Positions 58,173 through 64,000 of a stretch of 64,000 nucleotides of DNA are shown here, in pieces. Below the pieces are notes generated by a model that was not told the DNA's origin, did not search any database, and worked only from the letters and a program-made list of their open reading frames with translations. Origin of the DNA: JAVBLT01 sp031553315 (GTDB taxonomy: Bacteria > Verrucomicrobiota > Kiritimatiellia > RFP12 > DVOR01); contig JAVBLT010000002.1 of NCBI GenBank assembly GCA_031553315.1, forward strand, positions 66,302-130,301, written 5' to 3'. The translations under genes were made by a program, and so were the position numbers. Each line of letters starts with the position of its first letter. Position 1 is the stretch's first letter.

Positions 58173-59906
58173 GTGGAAAAAATCGAGGTAATCCGTCACA
58201 GCGCGGCTCACATTTTGGCCGCAGCCGTCTGTAAAGTGTACGACAACGTGAAATTCGACATCGGCCCCGCGACCGATGAAGGTTTCTATTACGATTTCGA
58301 CCTCCCCCACCGCCTTTCCACCGATGATTTCCCCGCCATCGAAACCGAAATGAAAGCCATCATCGCCGCAAACCTTCCCTTCGAGCGCCTCGAAGTTTCC
58401 CGCGCCGAAGCACAGAACATGTTTGCCGGCCAGCCCTACAAGCTCGACCGCCTGGCCGACATCCCCGAAGGCCAAACCGTCTCGATTTATAAAACCGGCG
58501 CCTACATCGACCTCTGCCGCGGCCCCCACGTGGCCTCCACCGGCGAAATCGGCGCCATCCGGCTCACCGCCGTGGCCGGATCCTACTACCGCGGCGACGA
58601 AAAAAACAAAATGCTTCAGCGCGTCTACGGCATTGCCGCCGCCACCCAGACCGAGCTTGACGAAATCGTCAACCGCATCGAAGAAGCCAAAAAGCGCGAC
58701 CACCGCCGCATCGGCAAAGAGCTTGAGCTCTTCACCATCACCGACGACGTCGGCCCCGGCCTCGCCCACTGGCTCCCCAAAGGCGCGCGCATTCGCGTGG
58801 CCATCGAAGACTACTGGCGCAAAGAACACTTCCGCGCCGGCTACGAAATGCTCTTCACCCCCCACGTGGGCCGCGCCCAGCTCTGGCAGACCTCCGGCCA
58901 CCTCGGATTTTACAAAGACGGCATGTTCCCCAACATGAACGTCACCGAAGGCGAAGGCGACAAATCCTTCACGGAACAATACTACGTGAAGCCCATGAAC
59001 TGCCCCTTCCACATCCAGGCCTACCAGGCCCGAAAATACTCCTACCGCGACCTGCCCCTGCGCTTCGCCGAGCTCGGCACCGTCTACCGCTATGAAAAAG
59101 AAGGCGTCCGCCACGGCCTCCTGCGCGTGCGCGGCTTCACCCAGGACGACGCCCACATCTTCTGCGCCCCCGACAAAATCGAGGAAGAAATCCGCTTCAC
59201 CGTCAAATTCTGCCTCCACATCCTCCACCGCTTCGGCTTTAACGACATCACCGCCTACCTCTCCACCCGCCCCGAGAAAGCCGTCGGCAACCCCGAAGAC
59301 TGGGAAACAGCCACCGCCTCCCTCCGCAACGCCCTCGAAGCCGAAGGCCTCGCCTACCAGGTCGACGAAGGCGGCGGCGCCTTCTACGGCCCGAAGATCG
59401 ACATGAAAATCAAAGACGCCCTCGGCCGCCAGTGGCAGCTCGGCACCATTCAGTTCGACTTCAACATGCCCGAACGCTTCGACCTCACCTACACCGGCGA
59501 AGACGGCAAAGAGCACCGCCCCTACATGGTCCACCGCGCCCTCCTCGGCTCCCTCGAACGCTTCTTCGGCATCCTCATCGAGCACTACGCCGGCGCCTTC
59601 CCCGTGTGGCTGGCCCCCCTGCAGGTGCGCATCATGCCCATTACCGACAAACAGCTCGGCTACGCCAAAGACCTCGAAGCCAAGCTCAAAGCCCTGGACT
59701 TCCGCGTGGATGTCGACGCCGACAACGAAAAAATCGGCGCCAAGATCCGCAAAGCCCAGCTTCAGAAAATCCCCTTTATGTTAGTCATCGGCGGCCGCGA
59801 AGCGGAGGCGGGCGCCGTGGCGGTCAGAAGCCGCGAAGAGGGCGACAAAGGCACCATGCCCCTTGAAGCCTTCATTGAACTGCTCCGCGAAGCCCAGCAG
59901 GCCTAA
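58173..59906 (+). CDS. thrS: Threonyl-tRNA synthetase lacking the TGS domain
   Basis: 577 residues, cytoplasmic class II synthetase. The GTG start at 58173 has GGAGG 5 nt upstream. The protein starts directly with the editing domain (HSAAHILAAAV, the HxxxH zinc-like motif), so the ~60-residue N-terminal TGS domain of the usual ~640-residue enzyme is missing. The editing domain also has YIDLCRGPHV. The catalytic domain has motif 2 (RFAELGTVYRYEKEG...RGFTQDDAH), the zinc cysteine in MNCPFH and motif 3 (HRALLGSLERFFGIL); the anticodon-binding domain begins near 475 (VRIMPITDKQ). It is followed by infC 25 nt later, the usual bacterial order. Confidence 0.96.
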   Translation: MEKIEVIRHSAAHILAAAVCKVYDNVKFDIGPATDEGFYYDFDLPHRLSTDDFPAIETEMKAIIAANLPFERLEVSRAEAQNMFAGQPYKLDRLADIPEGQTVSIYKTGAYIDLCRGPHVASTGEIGAIRLTAVAGSYYRGDEKNKMLQRVYGIAAATQTELDEIVNRIEEAKKRDHRRIGKELELFTITDDVGPGLAHWLPKGARIRVAIEDYWRKEHFRAGYEMLFTPHVGRAQLWQTSGHLGFYKDGMFPNMNVTEGEGDKSFTEQYYVKPMNCPFHIQAYQARKYSYRDLPLRFAELGTVYRYEKEGVRHGLLRVRGFTQDDAHIFCAPDKIEEEIRFTVKFCLHILHRFGFNDITAYLSTRPEKAVGNPEDWETATASLRNALEAEGLAYQVDEGGGAFYGPKIDMKIKDALGRQWQLGTIQFDFNMPERFDLTYTGEDGKEHRPYMVHRALLGSLERFFGILIEHYAGAFPVWLAPLQVRIMPITDKQLGYAKDLEAKLKALDFRVDVDADNEKIGAKIRKAQLQKIPFMLVIGGREAEAGAVAVRSREEGDKGTMPLEAFIELLREAQQA

Positions 59907-59931
59907 TCCCTGCGCAATCTGGAGGTGTATC

Positions 59932-60504
59932 ATCGCTTCGTTCGTCCGTACCAACTTTAAGATCCGCGTCCCCAACGTCCGCGTCATCGACGCCGACGGA
60001 AAAATGCTTGGCGTGATGGCCACGCGCGACGCCCAGCGCATGGCCGAAGACCAAGGCCTCGATCTGGTTGAAATTTCGCCCAACGTGGAACCGCCCGTCT
60101 GTAAAATCATGGACTTCGGCAAATTCCGCTACGAAGAAAGCATGAAGAAAAAGCAGGCCAAGAAAAACCAGGCCCGCCAGCAGATCAAGGAAATCAAGTT
60201 TCACGCGACGGTCGACGAAAACGATCTCCAGATCAAGACCCGCCGCATTCATGAATTCCTGGCCGAGGGCGACAAAGTCAAAGTCACCCTTCAATATCGC
60301 GGTCGTGAAAACGCCCACAAAGAGCTGGGCATGGAAGTGATCGAGCGCGTGATCAAAGCATGCGAAGAGCAAGCCGTTGTGGAACAGTCGCCTAAAATTC
60401 TCGGTCGCGTGCTGGGTTGCCTCCTCGCCCCCCGCCCCGCCGGCAAGGCCGACAAACCCAAACCGCCCCCCCCCCCGCGCCCGGCCATCCCTCCCCAAGC
60501 CTGA
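59932..60504 (+). CDS. infC: Translation initiation factor IF-3 with AUC start codon
   Basis: 190 residues. IF-3 binds the 30S subunit and proofreads start-codon choice. The N-domain (RTNFKIRVPNVRVID, then MATRDAQRMAEDQGLDLVEI), the linker (KKKQAKKNQARQQIKEIKF) and the C-domain (VKVTLQYRGRENAH) are clear. No ATG, GTG or TTG lies at the conserved N-terminus; the frame reads ATC-ATC-GCT behind GGAGG (59921-59925). The second ATC (59932), 6 nt from GGAGG, is chosen. infC genes of other bacteria use AUU, AUC or AUA in the same way for autoregulation. The C-terminus has an unusual tail with PKPPPPPRP. The normal followers rpmI and rplT are absent here; an inverted repeat follows 2 nt after the stop. 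Confidence 0.93.
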   Translation: MASFVRTNFKIRVPNVRVIDADGKMLGVMATRDAQRMAEDQGLDLVEISPNVEPPVCKIMDFGKFRYEESMKKKQAKKNQARQQIKEIKFHATVDENDLQIKTRRIHEFLAEGDKVKVTLQYRGRENAHKELGMEVIERVIKACEEQAVVEQSPKILGRVLGCLLAPRPAGKADKPKPPPPPRPAIPPQA

Positions 60505-60506
60505 AA

Positions 60507-60554
60507 TTTCGATTCGAATCGATTCCGGGAAACTTGAATCGATTCGAATCGAAA
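60507..60554. repeat. Perfect 19-bp inverted repeat built from two CGATTCGAATCG palindromes
   Basis: TTTCGATTCGAATCGATTC (60507-60525) and its complement (60536-60554) flank a 10-nt loop. Each arm contains the 12-bp palindrome CGATTCGAATCG (60510-60521 and 60540-60551), centres 30 bp apart. It lies in the 71-nt gap between infC and the SDR gene. No T-run follows, so it is not an ordinary terminator; an operator with two sites is possible. Confidence 0.85.
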
Positions 60555-60575
60555 CTCGCCCTAGGAATCCCTCAC

Positions 60576-61250
60576 ATGCGCATCCTGATCACAGGCGCCG
60601 CGCGGCTGGGCGCCGTCATGGCTCAAAACCTCATCCACGCCGGGCATACCGTGATCGTTCACGGCAAAACCCGCCGCCCGCCCGTCGCCGCCCCCTGCGT
60701 GCTCCACCCGCTCGATTCCGCCGAAGATCCCCCCGCGCTTTTCAACAAAGCCCTCGACCTCGCCCAAGGCACCCTCGACGCCGTCATCTGCAACGCCGCC
60801 GCCTTCGAGCGCACCCCCGGCTTCGACTTCCCCCCCCACACGGCCGAACGCCTCTGGCGCACCAACACCCTCGCCCCCATCCTCCTCACCCGCTGCCTCC
60901 ACAACCACCTCAAAGCCCGATCCTCCACCGGCCAAGTCATCCACATCCTCGACCAGCGCATCGCCGCCCGCGACCTCACCGGCAGCCTCCCCTATGCGCT
61001 CGCCAAAAAATCACTCGCCGATTTCACCTCCGCCGCCGCCATCGGCTACGCCCCCATCCTGCGCGTCAACGCCGTCGCGCCCGGCGCCATCCTTCCCCCA
61101 CCCGACCCGGCCCACAGCGAAAAGGCAGGCCGCTTCCTCACCGCGAAACCGCGCCCCGAAGACATCGCCACCGCCATCCGCTTTCTTCTCGAAACCCCCT
61201 GCGTCACCGGTCAGATCCTGTTTATCGACGGCGGCCAGCATTTACTTTAG
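60576..61250 (+). CDS. Short-chain dehydrogenase/reductase
   Basis: 224 residues, cytoplasmic, NAD(P)H-dependent. The ATG at 60576 gives MRILITGAARLGAVMA, the TGxxxLG cofactor-binding motif. VICNAAAF is the NAG-like segment, YALAKK the catalytic YxxxK (with a serine/aspartate in the preceding ILDQR stretch instead of a clear catalytic Ser), and the C-terminus is ILFIDGGQHLL. The arrangement resembles pteridine/dihydromonapterin reductases (FolM, PTR1), but the substrate is uncertain. A longer frame upstream overlaps infC and runs through the inverted repeat, and is rejected. It leads yicC by 9 nt. Confidence 0.85.
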   Translation: MRILITGAARLGAVMAQNLIHAGHTVIVHGKTRRPPVAAPCVLHPLDSAEDPPALFNKALDLAQGTLDAVICNAAAFERTPGFDFPPHTAERLWRTNTLAPILLTRCLHNHLKARSSTGQVIHILDQRIAARDLTGSLPYALAKKSLADFTSAAAIGYAPILRVNAVAPGAILPPPDPAHSEKAGRFLTAKPRPEDIATAIRFLLETPCVTGQILFIDGGQHLL

Positions 61251-61259
61251 GAGCACCCC

Positions 61260-62141
61260 ATGAGCGTCATCAGCATGACCGGCTTCGGCCGGGGAACCAC
61301 CGCAACCACCGACCGCACCGTCACCGTCGAGCTCAGCACCGTCAACCGCAAACAATTTGATTGCTCCGTGAGCCTGCCCCGCGAATGGGTCTCCTTCGAA
61401 CCCCGCATCCAGGCCCGCATCCGCACCCGCGTTTCCCGCGGCTACGTCAAAGTCAACATCAGCGTCACCGCCCAGCCCAACGCCCAGCCCCAGATCCACC
61501 CCGAGCGCTTCACCGGCCAAATCTCCGCCCTGCGCGCCTACGCCGCCGCCTTCGCCTTGGCCGACGACCTCTCCGCCAAAGACCTCCTCCGCCTCCCCGA
61601 CCTCCTGCGCAGCATGGATTCCCTCGAAGCCACCCCCGACCAATACACCACCCTCGAAAACGCCCTCGACCAAGCCCTCGACGGCCTCACCGCCATGCGC
61701 CGGCACGAAGGCGACCACATCGCCGCCGACATCCGCCAGCGCCTCGCCGGCCTCGACAGCCTCCGCGCAAAAATCGCCGAAACAGCCCCCGGCATCCCCA
61801 CACATTACCGCGACACCCTCCTGCGCCGCATCAGCGAACTCCTTGCCACCGCCAACACCCACGCCACCGACGAACAAATCGCCCGCGAAGTCGCCCTCTT
61901 CGCCGACCGGTGCGACATCTCCGAAGAACTCACCCGCCTCCAGGCCCACTTCGCCCACGCCCACACCCTCCTCAACGACCCCGCCCCCTGCGGCCGCTCC
62001 CTCGACTTCCTCTGCCAGGAACTCTTCCGCGAAATCAACACCACCGGCTCCAAAGCCACCCACACCGGCATCACCCAGACCGTCATCGCCTTCAAAGCCC
62101 TCCTCGAAACCCTCCGCGAACAAATCCAAAACATCGAGTAA
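61260..62141 (+). CDS. yicC: YicC-family endoribonuclease
   Basis: 293 residues. The family hallmarks are MTGFGRG at residues 6-12, VELSTVNRKQFD, and the C-terminal GRSLDFLCQELFREIN followed by TGSK. E. coli YicC is a homo-oligomeric endoribonuclease that takes part in small-RNA degradation and stress survival. GAGCACC-type ribosome binding site lies just upstream. It sits between the SDR (9 nt) and the deacylase (3 nt), so the three form an operon; the usual neighbour gmk is not present. Third codon positions are almost all C. Confidence 0.94.
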   Translation: MSVISMTGFGRGTTATTDRTVTVELSTVNRKQFDCSVSLPREWVSFEPRIQARIRTRVSRGYVKVNISVTAQPNAQPQIHPERFTGQISALRAYAAAFALADDLSAKDLLRLPDLLRSMDSLEATPDQYTTLENALDQALDGLTAMRRHEGDHIAADIRQRLAGLDSLRAKIAETAPGIPTHYRDTLLRRISELLATANTHATDEQIAREVALFADRCDISEELTRLQAHFAHAHTLLNDPAPCGRSLDFLCQELFREINTTGSKATHTGITQTVIAFKALLETLREQIQNIE

Positions 62142-62144
62142 CCA

Positions 62145-63734
62145 ATGGCATTCGATACCATCATCCGCCGCGCCACCCTCCTCGACGGCACCGGATCCCC
62201 CCCCGTCACCGCCGACCTCGCCATCCAAAACGACCGCATCGCCGCCATCGGCGACCTCCCCCCGGCAGAAGCAACACGCGTGATCGACGCCGCCGGCCTC
62301 ACCCTCACCCCCGGCTTTATCGACGCCCACACCCACTCCGACGCCTTCATCCTCCTCGAACCCTTCTCCCCCAGCAAGCTCACCCAAGGCGTCACCACCG
62401 AAATCGGCGGCCAATGCGGCGGATCCGCCGCCCCCCGCCACAACCGCGCCCCCCTCCCCTCCGACTGGGAAGCCCAAACCTACCCCGGCCAAACCGCCCC
62501 CGGCCCCTACTGGACCACCTTCGCCGACTACCGCACCGCCTTCCAAGCCGCCCGCCCCGCCACCAACCTCATCCTCTTCGCCGGCCACAACACCCTCCGC
62601 AAAGGCGTCATCGGCAACACCCCCCGCCCCGCCACCCCCGAAGAAATCCGCGCCATGTGCCGCAACCTCCAAGCCGCCCTCGAAGAAGGCGCCTGGGGCC
62701 TCAGCACCGGCCTCGCCTACCACCCCGGCACCCACGCCCACCCCGAAGAAATCCTCGCCCTCGCCCACACCGCCGCCCGCCACGGCGGCCACTACGCCAC
62801 CCACATGCGCAGCGAGAGCGACACCCTCCTCGAAGCCCTCCAGGAAGTCCTCACCCTCACCCGCGCCACCGGCATCCCCACCCAGATCTCCCACCTCAAA
62901 ACCGCAGGCCCCCCCAACTGGCATAAAATCGACACCCTCCTCCACACCCTCGCCACCGCCCGCCAAGACCTCCCCCTCCACGCCGACCGCTACCCCTACA
63001 CCGCCGCCGGCACCGACCTCGACATCATCCTCCCCGCCTGGGCCACCGCCGGCGGCCCCCCCGCCATCCTCACCCGCCTCGCCGACCCCGCCGACCGCGC
63101 CCGCATCATCGCCCAGCTCAACGATTCCGGCCACGACCCCGCCGCCATCATGATCGGCGGCGCCTGGACCCCCCAGACCCGCCGCCACAGCGGCCAAACC
63201 CTCGCCCGAATCATCGCCCAAACCGGCGAAACCCTCGGCCACGCCGTCACCCGCATCCTCCAAGCCGACCAAACCCGCACCGGCGCCTTCTTCTTCGGCA
63301 TGAGCGACGCCAACCTCCGCCGCATCCTCCGCCAGCCCTGGGTCATGCCCGGCTCCGACGCCTCCCTCCGCGCCCCCTGGGGTCCCCTCTCCCTCGACCA
63401 CCCCCACCCCCGCGCCTACGGCACCCACCCCGCCTACTACCGCCTCCTCACCCACGAGCTCGGCATCCCCCCCGCCGAAACCATCCGCCGCATGACCAGC
63501 CTCCCCGCCCAAGCCTTCGGCATTCCCCGCCGCGGCCTCCTCAAAGAAGGCTGGTTCGCCGACCTCGCCCTCATCGACCTGCCCGCCTACGCCACCGCCG
63601 CCACCTACGAAAAGCCCCACACCTTCGCCACCGGCGTCCGCCACGTCTTCATCAACGGCGCCCACGTCCTTAAAGACGGCACCCTCAACCTCGCCTCCCC
63701 CCGCCGCGGACGCCTCCTCACAAAAACGGTCTAA
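62145..63734 (+). CDS. N-acyl-D-amino-acid deacylase (amidohydrolase)
   Basis: 529 residues, probably cytoplasmic. Amidohydrolase fold with an N-terminal beta domain (DTIIRRATLLDGTG), then GFIDAHTHSD (HxH metal ligands, about 56-65), GGQCGGSAAP with the conserved cysteine of D-aminoacylases, ATHMRSES, QISHLK and MPGSDAS; the carboxy end returns to the beta domain (GWFADLALIDL, VFINGAHVLKDG). The family hydrolyses N-acyl-D-amino acids, N-acyl-D-glutamate or D-aspartate, with zinc; the exact substrate is not clear. A role in salvaging D-amino acids from peptidoglycan would suit the muropeptide genes elsewhere in the window, but this is inference. Its codons end in C almost without exception. 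Confidence 0.9.
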   Translation: MAFDTIIRRATLLDGTGSPPVTADLAIQNDRIAAIGDLPPAEATRVIDAAGLTLTPGFIDAHTHSDAFILLEPFSPSKLTQGVTTEIGGQCGGSAAPRHNRAPLPSDWEAQTYPGQTAPGPYWTTFADYRTAFQAARPATNLILFAGHNTLRKGVIGNTPRPATPEEIRAMCRNLQAALEEGAWGLSTGLAYHPGTHAHPEEILALAHTAARHGGHYATHMRSESDTLLEALQEVLTLTRATGIPTQISHLKTAGPPNWHKIDTLLHTLATARQDLPLHADRYPYTAAGTDLDIILPAWATAGGPPAILTRLADPADRARIIAQLNDSGHDPAAIMIGGAWTPQTRRHSGQTLARIIAQTGETLGHAVTRILQADQTRTGAFFFGMSDANLRRILRQPWVMPGSDASLRAPWGPLSLDHPHPRAYGTHPAYYRLLTHELGIPPAETIRRMTSLPAQAFGIPRRGLLKEGWFADLALIDLPAYATAATYEKPHTFATGVRHVFINGAHVLKDGTLNLASPRRGRLLTKTV

Positions 63735-63749
63735 AGGAAACACTGATTA

Positions 63750-63907
63750 GAGCATGTCTCGAATGAGATTTCCGGATTTTGCGAAGGTGAATTTTGGTTT
63801 TGACAAACGCTTAAGGTGAGCCGTAGCAACGCTACGGCGATCTGAAAGGGTGAAGTTCAAAAAAAAAAGCACCGAGAAAAAGCGGAAAGATCAATCGAAA
63901 TATGCTC
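63750..63907. repeat. Dispersed palindromic element, copy C
   Basis: 158 bp bounded by GAGCAT and ATGCTC, 15 nt after the deacylase stop. The arms GAGCATGTCTCGAATGAGAT and, in complement, GAGCATATTTCGATTGATCT are imperfect inverted repeats of ~31 nt. The core includes the hairpin GCCGTAGC-AAC-GCTACGGC. The right end is shared nearly exactly with copy A. Confidence 0.88.
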
Positions 63908-63934
63908 GAATGAAGCCTTGTTCAGTTCTCACGC

Positions 63935-64000
63935 GGAGTGCGCGGAGCTATTTCCACGCCATTTTGAGTTTTATTTCAAGGAAATAGCTCCGCGCACTCC
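63935..64000. repeat. Perfect 21-bp inverted repeat at the window edge
   Basis: Arms at 63935-63955 (beginning GGAGTGCGCGGAGC) and 63980-64000 (ending CCGCGCACTCC) are exact complements with a 24-nt loop. The right arm ends at the window edge, so the repeat may continue outward (left flank acgc). The 63735-64000 stretch holds only this and copy C; I see no gene. Confidence 0.9.

Noticed and set aside
57921..59585. 554-codon minus-strand frame over thrS that runs into the atp leader
   Set aside because: Antisense to ThrRS and covers the atp and thrS promoters; it has no family motif.
60507..60554. Rho-independent terminator behind infC
   Set aside because: The stem is long and perfect but AT/CG mixed, and no T-run follows on either strand.
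61242..63743. 833-codon open frame on the minus strand
   Set aside because: It lies antisense to yicC and the D-amino-acid deacylase, which have clear family motifs. Its composition (Gly, Glu, Val, Ala runs) is what the complement of C-ending codons gives.
1..64000. CRISPR array, prophage, integrase or transposase gene
   Set aside because: No regularly spaced repeats, phage genes or transposase motifs were found in any part of the window.

Overview
The window is a dense, high-GC bacterial chromosome segment with short intergenic gaps, clear GGAGG-type ribosome binding sites and sigma70-like promoters. There is no rRNA, phage or CRISPR. It carries secreted glycosidases of families GH20, GH3 and GH78, a DUF1343 exo-muramidase-like protein, a thioester-less alpha-2-macroglobulin, a polyferredoxin, a flavodiiron protein and a nickel-pincer cofactor operon. 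This mix suggests a glycan-degrading anaerobe, probably of the PVC superphylum (Kiritimatiellae/Verrucomicrobiota-like). The taxon is inference from gene content only. Coding strands are strongly C-ending at third positions, which creates many long antisense shadow ORFs.

Layout. 1-3021 (-): large TPR protein running off the window. 3269-7795 (+): a secreted protein with an internal repeat and a GH20 hexosaminidase. 7857-11268 (+): flavodiiron protein, 3D-domain lipoprotein and glnS, followed by tRNA-Ala. 11453-16525 (-): alpha-2-macroglobulin-like protein. 16659-16998 (+): a duplicated tRNA-Arg/tRNA-fMet pair. 17038-19239 (-): GH3. 19362-26936 (-): DUF362 protein, NapH/NapG-like polyferredoxin, larB, larC, nickel ECF transporter (cbiMN, cbiQ, cbiO) and larE, tightly coupled. 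27060-29159 (-): EF-G. 29261-30376 (-): DUF1343. 30493-34576 (+): TolC-like lipoprotein and DinG-like helicase. 34594-41255 (-): clpC, sirC-hemA fusion, hemC-cobA-hemD fusion and DUF1638. 41359-46719 (-): bifunctional acyltransferase, recN, aroK-aroB fusion and acyl carrier protein. 46940-49312 (-): GH78. 49448-57877 (-): complete F1Fo ATP synthase operon with two tandem GT2 glycosyltransferases behind it. 58173-63734 (+): thrS, infC (AUC start), SDR, yicC and an N-acyl-D-amino-acid deacylase.

The most unusual content is as follows. (i) A complete set of nickel-pincer nucleotide synthesis and nickel uptake genes has no larA in the window but is led by a Tat-exported DUF362 protein and a membrane polyferredoxin with an internal twin-arginine signal. 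(ii) A tetrapyrrole operon is headed by clpC; its hydroxymethylbilane synthase domain lacks the whole third domain that normally anchors the dipyrromethane cofactor. (iii) A dispersed palindromic element occurs in three copies, and its terminal arms covary between copies. (iv) Several unexplained inverted repeats lie between genes, including a double CGATTCGAATCG palindrome behind infC and a perfect 21-bp inverted repeat at the right edge.
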